Assembly: GCF_030272615.1 (NCBI RefSeq)
Contig: NC_081406.1
Coordinates: forward strand, 239,064,422 to 239,128,421
DNA from: Cryptomeria japonica
Taxonomy: Eukaryota > Streptophyta > Pinopsida > Cupressales > Cupressaceae
DNA: 64,000 bases
Reading direction: 5' to 3'
In this document: positions 45,721-57,400 of the stretch, piece after piece
Layout: each line of letters opens with the position of its first letter
Numbering within the stretch: the first letter of the stretch is position 1
Translations under genes and position numbers: made by a program
Notes under the pieces: model-generated
Told to the model about the DNA's origin: nothing
The model's input: only the letters and a program-made list of their open reading frames with translations
Databases searched by the model: none

Positions 45721-46788
45721 TCTTATCACGCTATCATTTATGATAACCACAATCATTAAGGGATCATAATATTGTTGAATTTCACTAGAAGGCAACTCAT
45801 CTTGTGTAAACACAATCTGAGCCTTAGGTGATGTAATAGAGTGAATCAAGGAAGCCATATTATTGGATGTCACTATGGGTGGGACATTCAATGTTTTCAA
45901 GGCACCTTGTAGCATTGCATGATGAGTTGAGGAAGTTTGAAGTAAATCCCAAATAGATATCTTGGCAGGAGTAGCTTTAAGTTGTTCGACACGATCATAT
46001 TCCTTACCAAGGGTTTGTGAAATACGAGGCTCTTGTGGATCAGGTAGAGGAGTTGGAACAATCAGAGGAGGGTTAGGTTGCCTATTATTTCTTGTGTTAT
46101 AGGTATCGGAAACTGCATTATAACTCTCCTTAGTAAGTTGTCTAGCATAGCTATAAGGACTCTTAGTGGGATTCCTTCCTTGAACCGTAATGATGGGATT
46201 TTTTGGAGTGCTAAAGGAATCATGACCATATCCACCTTGAACCATGAAAAGAGGTTGATTAGGAAGAGGTGAAGTTGGAGAAGGACAGGCACCTTGAACA
46301 ACAAAAAGTGTTTCTCTATGTTCATTCACATTGATCATGTTGATTAACTTTTTAGATGCATTGTTCTTGTTTTAAAGTTTAGGCAAAGACATAAAGTAAT
46401 CAATGGAATCATCTAATAAAGCATAGTCATAGTGATTGAAAGGATTATCCTTGGATTCAAAAGGAGACAAAACATCATAGAGGGAATCACGGGAATCTAC
46501 TATGTTGCTAGATCTAGTGGAGGAATTGATAGGAATATACCCATGAGAGGGATCATTCAACTTATCTTTCTCATCACCATGAAATGGCATAGTAACAAGG
46601 CTGATTAACTTTTGACAAAATGGAGGTTTAAAAGGCTTAGGGTTCAACAACTCATCTAGAGATTCATCTAATTCATCCTTACTAAAATTATAATAAAAAA
46701 AATTGCATACATCATCAAAATCATGAACTTCTTGCAAATATAAATATGACATTTTGAAATAGAAATTGTACGAAACTATAACACACAA
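45718..46788 (-). pseudogene. Element Z: N-terminal ORF without recognisable Gag
   Basis: One frame from 46788 (or MSYLYLQEVH at 46752) to 45718 with a single internal stop at 46372. It has an acidic start (FSKDELDESLDELLNPKPFK), repeats of a short VQG-containing unit (FVVQGACPSP, FMVQGGYG, ITVQGRNP), and a conserved-looking end (YDRVEQLKATPAKISIWDLL, QTSSTHHAMLQGALKTLNVP). In B the gag core and Cys-His knuckle precede an equivalent of this end. Here neither the core nor any knuckle is visible in about 355 codons. Confidence 0.65.
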
Positions 46789-46806
46789 AGCAAGGAAAAT
46801 GAAAGA

Positions 46807-46809
<3 letters not shown>

Positions 46810-46845
<36 letters not shown>
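46810..46845. repeat. (AT)n microsatellite
   Basis: About 18 uninterrupted AT dinucleotides in the short leader between Z's PBS and its first ORF. Confidence 0.95.
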
Positions 46846-46849
<4 letters not shown>

Positions 46850-46952
46850 TTATTTTTCTCTTTTTCTCTCTTTTTTTTTAATGTTTTGAAAGAAAATGAA
46901 ATAAACTAGATCTAGATCTAACAATGCAATGTAATGTAAATAAAGTTGGATC

Positions 46953-46968
46953 CATGTCGGGCTCACCA
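46953..46968 (-). other. Putative primer-binding site of element Z
   Basis: The coding strand reads TGGTGAGCCCGACATG, four bases inside the LTR start at 46973. Same motif class as in B and C. Confidence 0.75.
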
Positions 46969-46972
46969 AAGA

Positions 46973-48594
46973 TGTGTAGGGGAAAAAGTGAGACTATGTA
47001 TGGAAACCCTAATCCCACTCTCATACACACTCATGGAATACCAAATTTCTCAGGGAGGTAACGCACATCGGCTACTTCTTATGAGAAATAGAGAGTCATG
47101 GATTACCTCTTAGGTTGTCTATTCCTTTGTTGTAAATGAGAGAGAGGAATGATGCAAAATGCAATCTAACGTAGAAAGCAAGTAAGCAAGCTAATCCTAA
47201 TATGAGAATGCAAATCAAAGAATAACTGATACACTGCTGAAAAGTACAGATCAGAAGGAAAAATAAGAGGTGCATTTGTGTTTGAAATCAGAGTAGAAAT
47301 GTCTGGGACCAGGGTGCCACGCCATTGTCCTGATTCTGCAATTTTGGAGCTACAACTAAGAGGAAGGATTTTGAGATCTATAAGCTACTATTTTGCCAAG
47401 TCTTGCTAAGAGAGGGTAGGACCAAGGTGCCACTCCCCTACCCTTGACAAATTTATTCACTTTCTAAGGTTTTTGGGTGGTGTAGATGCCTGTTCCAGAC
47501 CTATACCAGCTTCTAGATTCCTATTTCTGTACCTACAATTGAAAAGGAAGGTTTGGGGTGGCTATATAGGGTTTTTCCATAGTCAAACCACCATGTTGAT
47601 GATTTCCACCTCCATGAATAGCTGATAATGTACTGAAAATGTGTGTGCAAGAACCTTGTGTATATGCAAGATCCTAAGAATGAAAGTAAACAACCTAGAG
47701 CAACCCTAAAGAGTAAACCCTAATTTCTTATAATTGACAAAGTAAATGCTTTAAATCCATAATGCAAAGTAATCTAAAGCATGAATATGAATCAAAATGA
47801 AGCTTATGAAAAGATATGAAAACAACATGAAACCATACCCAACCCCAAGGGAGAGGTACAAGCCAATTGTCAGTCGATGATCTCCTATTGTGTCGGTGAT
47901 CTCCTATTGTTCTTCTACATCTTCAAAAGCCCCCAATTGATAAAATGATGCTTGATGAATGTTGAATGTTGTTGAAGACTCCAAAGATCTACTCTTTCGC
48001 TGCAAAGAAAGCTCTAACACTCCAAAAACCTTCTCTTAAATTATTCAAAGAAGACCCCTTCAAAAGAAGAAAGAGAGCTCTTAAGTATGAAACCCTGGAT
48101 CTTAATTTCATGTTTAGGCTGACCTAGGATTTGAATTTCCCACTGATATTTTGAGGTTAAGAATTATCATATCATAGGATTGTGCTCTCAAAATTTCAGG
48201 AAAAAATCCATGGACCATGTGCATTCCCGCCACGGTCCAACCAACTTTTCATGAAATTTTAAGGGCCGTTAGATATGATGATATTAGAGTGCATCCCAAA
48301 GTTACATATGATTTCAAGATGTTTTGATATGCAAAATTGCCCACCTAAACGGTCAAAATAAGACATAATTAGGGTTTATGATTAAATGATTCATTGGAGA
48401 AACAATATGAAAAGGGGCACACTTAGGGTAAAGGGCCCAACTTTGTAATGTGTAAAGTGACGAGACAAGACCTTAGATTTAATTAAATTAATTAATTAAA
48501 TGTTTAAGAAGGAATTAGAAATGCAAGATGCAAGACACACTAAGGCGGGTGCTAACCTAAGTGTGAAATTGTACCACCCTAGCAAGGGTGTACA
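46973..48594 (-). repeat. Element Z, right (5') LTR; outer end inferred
   Basis: The inner end TGTGTAGGGGAAAAAG is fixed by the PBS. The outer end is placed at GGGTGTACA (48594) by analogy with C and H, because the partner LTR is outside the window. Homology to C's LTR is visible around 47520-47590 (CTGTACCTACAATTGAAAAG, AGTCAAACC). It contains a hairpin module (48190-48264) and GGACCA-type GC-rich words (47300, 47417). Confidence 0.65.
48190..48264. repeat. Inverted-repeat module in Z's LTR
   Basis: AAAATTTCAGGAAAAAATCC then ATGGACCATG, a short loop, then CACGGTCCAACCAACTTTTC and ATGAAATTTT. Arms of about 30 bases pair imperfectly. The 90 bases that follow also resemble the flank of C's second module (CCAAAGTTACA, AGATGTTTTGAT). 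Confidence 0.75.
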
Positions 48595-51500
48595 ATTTAC
48601 AAGACTACACTTCTTTAGGCTTATAAACTTATTATATTATCTTAAAAATATATTATCACAATTATAATTCCACTCAAGGTTTATCAAGGGTTTTATTTCC
48701 TATATATTAAATGTAACCTTCTAAGACTTAGGGCCATACATGACAATTCTATCGTTTTCTAGTCATAAAATTAATATTTATGCTCTTGTTGGTGCCAAAC
48801 AATTTTATTCTTCCTAAGGAGTGTTACTACCCTTTCACACATCATAGATAAGTTGGGAAAAGGTCCTATTAGCTGAGGGTAAGAGAATCCCAATTTCACT
48901 CTTGGATAATGGTTTTGTAAATCACAATTCCCTAGGGAGTCCTCCAACCACCTTCTTCCTTTCTTCTGCATGCTACTTTGGTGCATTTAAAGATCTTGAA
49001 ATATGATAAATTTTCACATTTACTAATAAGAGGAAAGAAGACCAAGCCTCTAGAAATGTAAATCTCATATGATTAAAGGATTATTAAGTAAATTTCATCA
49101 TAAATAAAAAAGCAAAAGTAACCAAAATGCAAATTTAGCCACTAAAGAAACAAAATTTAAATATTACTTCAATATTGGAGCCAAAATGATCCTTGTAGCA
49201 AGGGACCATGTGAAAACTATTTTTCCAAGTAGCCCAAACTAAAATTTTATCATCACTAGTATAATTTTAAAAAATATATAATTTTTAAATACAAACAAGT
49301 TAAACCAAGAACCACAATTCAAATAACTAACCAAATCAAATTTAAGAGAAAATTGCTCCCCAATGCACCTTGGCTCAATAAAAATACTAAGAACAATAGA
49401 TGGTCATTAATAGGATACAATATAGGATTAACTCTTGATTATAAAAGCCATTCGACATACATGACTTAGGGTGGTACCCAAACAAAGATGACAATCTTTG
49501 GACTCACACTATTTATGCATCTTTAAGTTATAAATAATCTTCAATTACAAACATAATAGATGACAAATGATCATCATGGTTTTCATATTGTAATTCTATA
49601 ACTAAATTCACTAGTACATATATGTCACCTTTAACTAAGGTTTAAGAGGTTAAACTATGTTTTGAGTGTCATTAATTTTCTTTATATATATATCATTGGG
49701 AGTAAAAAGGATGTTTAAGATATATAAATACTTAACCTATATAGATCTTCCCACAGAAATCACGAGTTTTCATTATAATCCCTTCCATTACAAAAGGGAA
49801 TTATACAACAGCCTTGAATCATTTCCAATTTAGATATATATCCAAATGAACATCTTATATAAAGTAGATAAGTAATATATAATTTAGCATGAGGTTCAAG
49901 GAAAGGTGGGAAGCAATTATGTCTATGTTAAAATTAATTTCAGTAATCCAAAAGTCTTGCTATAACATTTCCTAATATTTTATTTTTCTAAAAGATGGCT
50001 CCATATCTAGGAAGGATGTGCCTCACTCGTTTGTATAGGTTGATTAGAGGTTTTTTGTGAGTTGGTCTTTACTCTTGCTTGCTTTGATATTTTTTTGTTT
50101 TAGTTGCTCCATAGTCACTGCCACGACCTCTAATAATTTTGAGCCCAATTATAGGAAAGTCCTTGATTTTTTTTAATTTATTTTTATATTTTTATATTTT
50201 ATATTTTATATTTTATATTTTTAAATTAATTAATTAATTTTTATTTTTATTTTTTTTCCTTCTATTAATCCTCTGACATTTTTTAAAATGCAAGTAAAAA
50301 TTGTCAATATTAAGTATCAAGCTTATTTTCAATTTGACCTCTTATATTAAGTATTAACATTTACTTTCTAATAAGCAATTTATTTATATATCTTATCTAT
50401 CTATTTTACATATGAAAATTTGTATTTTATTGATATTCATTTATCTCATAGACATAAAATATTCTTATCATTCCATTCACTTGTTATATGTTAAAAGTAG
50501 TCACTTACTCTAATACAACTACTCTAGGTTTGAGAAGCATTTAGGTTACCCACCAAGTCTTAATTCAACTATCACATGAGATCCTTAGGAAAATCCTTAC
50601 CCAACACTAGGACACCCAACTTGAACCTTTAGCCAGTTAATAATATTATTTTAATCTAATTTAGTTTCCATAGAGGAATTCTTCATTTTAGAGAATGAAA
50701 GAGATAAGTTCTCTATTTCTATTTCCTGAGTGATGTCTCAAACACCTTTATTCTTATTAGAGGTCCTCTAGCCCACTATAGTTGAATACAAGGAAATTCA
50801 TTACAATACATTAAGATAAATTTGAAACTTCTCATCCACGAGTCCTAAACAAGATATTAGAAGGTTCTTAATAGTGACATATAAAGTGCACCATCAAGCA
50901 TCTATTATAAGAAGTGGGTCTTCTCACTCCTATTAATATTTCACACAATTAAAAAATTGTATAAAATAATAGAACCATTATTCAATGAAACGCTTATATT
51001 ATTATTACAATCACTAACACAACTCCTAATCTAGGGTTGTATGATCACTATGCTCACTAAAGTGGATCATATTCTAATTCTCTTTCTTAAGAAACAATTC
51101 ACTTAGTCAGAAAAATATCACTTATGACAACATATTACTTAAGGAACTTTCACACATTTTTGGGAATTACAAGAAGGGAGCCTCTAAAAGTTAGAAAATG
51201 ATTAATACCACTTGTAAAGATTAACTCATGACCTCATTGGGTTTAAAAGAAGTATGACTAGTATTAAAGTTATTACGCAACTAGTGATACCTTTTTAGTG
51301 TATTTATTTTTGCATGGTATAATATTACCTACCCAACAAACCAAAATATGAGATTATGGTAGAGTTCACTAGGTAATATAGAAAAACATACATTCAAATA
51401 CCTTAGCTAATTTATGTTCTACCAACTTGTGTCACTCTACATGCCTTTATTTTCAAGGATTCAATATTGAGGTTGGTAGGGAATCCTATCATAAATTACA

Positions 51501-53486
51501 TATATGTTGTAACTAGGAATTAAGGTAGGTCTTCTCAAAACCACAACTATAATTCTCTTCTTTATTACCAATGTGTTTAAAGATATCACCTTAAGAATTA
51601 CTCGTATCTTAAGAAGAAGGTTTGTATGATATTTGGATCTCCTCATTTTTATAGGGTACAACTAATGATAATCTAGAGATTCTACATAGAAAGTTTTTAG
51701 TAACCCACCCTTAACCATACATTACCAACATAAGATCCAACGTACATGGTCACACAAGACCAAAGTTCCCAATATTGCAACTTTAGCTCTAACACCAAAT
51801 TTCATGCCCAAAAGTTTACCCACTTGGACAAAAAAAGAAATAATTTTTTTAGATCATATAGTTGAGTTACTACCATACAAGATGTAGTAATACACTAAAT
51901 ATACTACATATGATCTCTCATAAAATGTCTCGACCTAAACATAACACTCAAAGAAAAGGTACTAAGATAAGTGCAAACGAGAGTGAGATCACTTTCATGC
52001 ACACCATAAATCCTTGCTGGATTGAATTGATAACTCTTGTCCAACTTTAACATTAATTCAATACATTATAATTATCTTGAAACTAAAAAGTCCAACACAG
52101 ACTTAAAAATCATGTTTGAAACAAACACACCTTACTAAGCACTTAATGCTTGATCAAGAAATAGAAACTACTTATGAAAAATATAAACAATTTAATACTC
52201 AAAAGTAGGCAGTCTTAAATATTAATGAAATCTAATCCAAACATTTGATTTTAAACTTTTCATTTAACATATTATAAAATTTCCTTCTATTTAACTTAAT
52301 TTTAAAGACAACAACTAAATCAATTTCACTAATTCATATCTTAATTTTAAACTTTGGTCTTAACCAATTTTATCATTGATGAGTATTTAATAAGATTTAG
52401 TTATTCTCATGAGGTACTTATCTAACTTCCATTTATGTTGTATAATTATATTAATAGTTTATAGTATGGAAGACATGAGGTACTTATCTAACTTCCATTT
52501 GTGTTGTATAATTATATTAATAGTTTACAGTATGGAAGACATTGATTTTACACTTACAAGATTTAGTAATTTTAAATGTTGGTATAGTAAAGTGACATGA
52601 AAATTTATTAAATAAATATGCTTATAACAAATCCAAAGTGTTTACCTTGCTCCATATTACAATAATATATTTAATCCTTATTTTATATATGTGCGATGTA
52701 AGAAAGGATAAATTTAAGAATCAATGCATCAACCCTAATACTTATTGTAATCTATTGAATTGTCATATATCAAACATATATATGACTAGTAAATTAACTC
52801 CTTTTTGACAATTTCATTTATAATGATGAGAGATTATGCCTTTATTTATTTTATTTTAACCATTTTTATTTATATTATGATGTTTTATCTATGAACATTC
52901 TCTTAGAAGATACCACATTACAAAATCACTTATATCTAGTTCATGAATACCTCTACAAGAATTTACCCAAACAACTCATTCTTAACTCCTTAATCTAAGA
53001 TTATTGAGTATTAAAATGCATGTATGTATAAATTAAAAACTCTCAGATTTCAAAATCATGAAGGCTTAATACCTAAATGATTAGTTTTAATCATCTTGGA
53101 AATATAAATTGATTAATTAATTTCATATATATTTTTTAAAATGGCATGGATATCATACATTTTCAGCACATGCACATATAGCATATGCATTCCTTTCCTT
53201 CTATTAATAAATTACCTTTTTGTGCACACGTACCTTTATAAATGAAGCCACATAGATTTTATTTATTAGTTATAAATATTTTCACTTGACTTAAACATTA
53301 CCATTTTAAAAAAATTAGTAATCAACTTTAAATTACTTAATGTGATGTTTTTGTCTTTCTTTAGCCTCAAATTATTGAACTTGTAGATAAATTATTTAGT
53401 CTACTAATAAGAATATTTATTTTAGTCATTCACAATATATTTAATATAGAAATAAATATTAATGTCTTAAAAAAATCATTAATACT
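48595..53486. other. AT-rich stretch without recognisable genes
   Basis: About 4.9 kb with only short ORFs of low-complexity content. Low-complexity TTTTATATTTTATATTTTATA runs lie at about 50165-50270. A possible fossil gypsy LTR/PBS junction is at about 51780-51825 (TGGTGTTAGAGC on the minus strand beside a CATGCCCAAAA end). A 66-bp tandem duplication is at 52408-52539. I see no domain, tRNA or host exon. Confidence 0.6.
52408..52539. repeat. 66-bp tandem duplication
   Basis: Two adjacent copies (52408-52473 and 52474-52539) starting CATGAGGTACTTATCTAACT and differing at only two positions, so a fairly recent duplication. Confidence 0.93.
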
Positions 53487-54497
53487 AGGGGTGACCCTTT
53501 TGTGAAATGGTGGGGCTTCTTGCCTGTAGTGCCTCCAACTTTGGTTCAAACCTCATGGTTTCGTCTCTATCGTGTTAACAATGAAGCATGTTTGTCCATG
53601 GGGAGAACCTTGGGAAATGGTGGGGCTTCTTGCCTATAGTGCCTATAACCCAGGTTGAAATGCCGCAGGTTCATCTCTACTATGTTAACAATGGAGCATG
53701 TTTGTCCATGGGGAGAACCTTGGAGAAATGGTGGGGCTTCTTTCTTGTAGAGCCTACATCCTTGGTTCAAACCATACAATTTTTAGGGGATGACACTTTG
53801 GTGAAATGGTGGGGCTTCTCATCTATAGTGCCTACAACCTAGGTTCAAACCCCACGGGTTCATCTCTACCGTGTCAACAATGGAGCATGTTTTTCCATGG
53901 GGAGAACCTTGGAGAAATGGTGGGGCTTCTTTCCTATAGAGCCTACATCCTTGGTTCAAACCATTTTTTTTTAAGAGATGACCCTTTGGTGAAATGGTGG
54001 AGCTTATTTCTTGTAGTGCCTACAACCTAGGTTTAAACCCCACGAGTTCGTCTCTACTATGTTAACAATAGAGCATGTTTGTCCATAGGGATAACTTTGG
54101 AGAAATGGTTGGGCTTCTAGCTTTTAGAGCCTACATACTTGGTTCAAACCATATAATTTTTTTGGGGATGATCCTTTAGTGAAATGGTGGGGATTCTCGC
54201 CTATAGTGCATACAAGATAGGTTCAAACCTCGTGGGTTTGTCTCTACCATGTTAAAAATGGTGCATGTTTGTGCATGGGGAGAACCTTGGATAAATGTAG
54301 GGCTTCTTGCTTATAAATCCTACATCCTTGGTTCAAACCATACAATTTAAACCTAGGTTCATTCCCCACGGGTCCATCTCTACCTTGTTAACATTGGAGC
54401 ATGTTTTTCCATGGAGATAACCTTGGAGAAATGGTGGGGCTTCTTTCCTGTAGAGCCTACATCCTTAATTCAAACCATACAATTTTTAAATCTTGAA
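53487..54497 (+). repeat. Tandem array of ~185-bp units with tRNA-like B boxes
   Basis: Four to five degenerate units. Each unit is a dimer of two related halves. One half has GGTGAAATGGTGGGGCTTCT, ...GTGCCTACAACCTA and GGTTCAAACCCCACGGGTTC. The other has CTTGGAGAAATGGTGGGGCT, ...GAGCCTACATCCTT and GGTTCAAACCATACAATTTT. GGTTCAAACC fits the pol III B box (GGTTCGANNCC), and the GAAATGGTGGGG block lies about 35 bases upstream where an A box would be. A tRNA-derived (SINE-like) origin is possible. No full tRNA cloverleaf is visible. Unit starts are about 53487, 53788, 53970 and 54163, and the fifth lacks its left part. Confidence 0.75.
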
Positions 54498-55868
54498 AAG
54501 AGGTGGATGAAGATGAGGATGGTGATGGTGAGGTTGATGATCCTATTGGGTTTGGGGTCTTCTTGATCTATGGCTTGCCCTCTTTGTGCTCTGTTCGAGA
54601 TGCTTCGGGTTGGGGCTCTCTTCTTGCATTTTTTCCAGTGGTGCCTCTTTCGTCTTGGATCTAAAGACTTGCATTTGTCCCTTCTTCTTCCTTTGTTGTT
54701 GAATAGGTGTTGCAGGGTTCAAAGATGGTGTTGGTGCTGAGGTCTTTCTGGTAGTTGGGAATGCTTCACCCCTGCCGTGTTCCCCTCTATCCTGTTTGGT
54801 GGTTCTTTCTTCTTCAGTAATGGTTGTTCTGAGAGTGACTTTGGGGGTTTTCCTCTTTTTGGAGGTTTTGTATAGTTGGGAGGCTAGGGTCAGGATCATT
54901 GGTGGCCCTATGTTCTTTTTTTGGTTTGTGGCACTGGAGGAAGCTTTCTCCTCACCTTTTTGTTAGGAAAGGTGGTTGCAGCTTTGGGTATTTTGGCAGA
55001 TGATTGGTGGCTGATGGTGTTGTTCCCACTCCTTGCTTGGCTTTTGCTTGGTGGAGGGCTCTATTTTCTGGAATGCCATTTTGGGGGATCTCATGTATCT
55101 TTGTGCTCTTATTTTTTGGGGTAGCCTCTTGATGCCTATTTGGGTCTCTTCTTCTGGTCTTCATATGGAGGTGGACCTATTTCTCTTCGTGGAGGTGACA
55201 TGTTTGGTTGGAGAAGATATGTTTCATAGATCTAGGGTTGTAGATCCTCTTGGTGTTCTATATTCCATCTTGAAGACCTCTTTTGTGGTGGTGGAGATCG
55301 TGATCTGAGTCCCAAAGTTTATGTTATTTTTTTGGAGGGTGTTGGTCGTTATTGGTTATTTTATTCCTTATCTCCTTCTTGTTTGTTATTCTCTCTATGG
55401 AGATAGTTGAGGGGATTGATCCCACTAGTGTTGTTCAAAGCACATTCTGTGTGGGTAGTTTTGATTGTTTATATCTTTAGTGGCCCTTTTTTTGGTCTTC
55501 TCCCTATTTCTTGGTTTCTTCCTCAACATCTCTAGTTTTCTCTTGTTCTTCCTATAGAGGTGGTCCCATATTCTTTAGAGGCAAATATTTATGGTGTTCG
55601 AGATGACCTATCTTCTATTGAGGTGGAGGTGGATGTTATGGTTGATGCTAGGAGATACTGTTGGGGTGCTGATGTTGTGATGACTATTGGCTGGATGGGA
55701 TCTGAGACTGATCTTTCTATTATGTCCTTTCCTTTCTCTTCTATTGAGGTGGAGAGATTGGAGTCTCTTCTATTCTTAGTGTTGTTTACTCTCACGAGTG
55801 TTTTCTCTGTTGATTGGAAAAATAGGGAACAAATTGAGCAGCTTGAGAGCTCACTAGGGCATAATTGA
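54498..55868. other. Unassigned stretch with weak ORFs on both strands
   Basis: Higher G and T than the flanks on the plus strand. Longest ORFs are 54899-54543 minus (118 codons, rich in Lys, Arg, Thr and Gln: RKTPKVTLRTTITEEERTTK), 55560-55868 plus (102 codons, ending KNREQIEQLESSLGHN) and 55164-54952 minus (basic, PKNKSTKIHEIPQNGIPENR). The minus products look like a basic, disordered protein end, such as a LINE ORF1 or gag linker, but I cannot assign them. It may be a decayed gene fragment. Confidence 0.3.
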
Positions 55869-56849
55869 ATTATGCACAAAAGGTAAATAAACTATAGTTA
55901 AAAGTCTATAGAATTTAGGTGAAGAGAGGATTTTGGGGAAATTTAGAGTTATTTCACTAAGGTTTTATCGCATATCGTGAGAATTGGACTATGAAGAGCC
56001 TTGGAGTGCTTTGTTTGAAGGTTTGATTATAGTGAACTCTTTTCTTTACCTAGATTAACATTCACTCAAAAATATTTTTTGATTAGGCAAAAATATGTGC
56101 ATAGGGAATACTCCAAGTTATCATATTAATAATTTAAGGAGGTTTGGTGAGTCTTGTGCACTTTTAAAAAATAGAATGTTATGTATGTAATTTTAGCATT
56201 TGAGATTGAATTTTGTTAGAGGATAGTAATATTTTAAGAAGTGAATGGGTTATTGAAATTTAAAATATTTTCCTCTAGAATAGGAAATTGAGAGCTCATA
56301 AGATCACTTTGAAAAAAAATCATTTTTGTTTTCATGTTTTTTTCCTTGTTAAAATTTGAATACAACGAGATAAATTTAGAGCTCTAAATTATGTTGTGGA
56401 AAGAAAATTTGGTTATTTGTCTATGGAATGGAAAACAAATCATTGAGAAAAGCAACGAAGAGAGAAGGAAACAAAATGAAGAACTCAATTGTGTTACGTT
56501 GCACCTGTAAAGCCTACAATTTTAAATGAAAATGGCAACATTAGATTGGTAGACATTTATTTTTAGGATAGTTTGTATTTGAGTGAATATTATTTACTCT
56601 TTCTTAAGTTCTACTTAGGTACGTATTAGTTGTCTATTATATTTTCTAGATTGCATTGATATTTGTGTTGGGTAGTTGAGCTTACCTAATACTACCTACC
56701 CTTGGATTTAGTTGGGTCACATGACATTTTCCTCGCCCTTATTTATCTATCATATTGTCTATATATGAAAATGCATTAGAAATTGTTATTCATCTCAATG
56801 GATTTATGATTTCCTGGTGATATTTCATTTCTCTCTCTTTCTATGAAAG
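55869..56849. other. AT-rich intergenic stretch, nothing recognised
   Basis: No ORF over 60 codons with sensible content and no LTR ends or structured repeats visible. G's remnant begins to its right. Confidence 0.6.
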
Positions 56850-57400
56850 TTATTGCGGTCAAAATCCCAACGTGAGAGCTTTACTCTAACAGAATGTCGA
56901 CGACTTTGTTTTGCATCTCTAGGAAATAAATTAGTGGGTGTACATTGCATCAAAACTAGAGAATAAGCACAAAATTGACCTAAACAAGTGATGAGGGTGG
57001 GACATGCTAAAGTAGGGGCACAAAAACGAGGTATAAATTGGCTTAGTGACAATTTACAATGTTGTAGACTACAATCCACCTTGGCATGATGTGCCTCTAA
57101 CAAATCTATTCTTAGTACTATGTCATAAGATCCCAAAGGGGTAATGAAAAGATCTACAAATGTGGTGATGTCTCCAAAACTCAGCCAATGAACTTGTACT
57201 ACAAAATCCATAGCCACCTTGGTCCTCGAGGCCAAATCTACCTCCCACCTATCGTCTTTCCTAAGTGCCACTATCCTGCAATTCTCAACTATAGCTGGGG
57301 AGATACAAGAGTCTGATGGCCCAAAATTAAGCAAAAAACTAAATAAAAAATAACCAATCATATCTCTATCTTCAATGATGGTGGCCTAATGCTCATCCTG
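56850..57400 (-). pseudogene. Element G: gypsy protease remnant
   Basis: Segment 57361-56825. FGPSDSCISPAIVENCRIVA resembles the gypsy protease start, with the catalytic D-S/T-G region reading FGPSDS (damaged). Then DDRWEVDLASRTKVAMDFVV and WLSFGDITTFVDLFITPLGS, and YDIVLRIDLLEAHHAKVDC, which corresponds to the YDVILGMDWL block. After that the frame (about 57050 leftward) no longer matches the family, and no RT follows, so G is truncated there. Its protease type differs from that of B, C and Z. Confidence 0.75.

Noticed and set aside
53567-53842. ORFs within the tandem array
   Set aside because: They arise from the repeat units and lack coding features.
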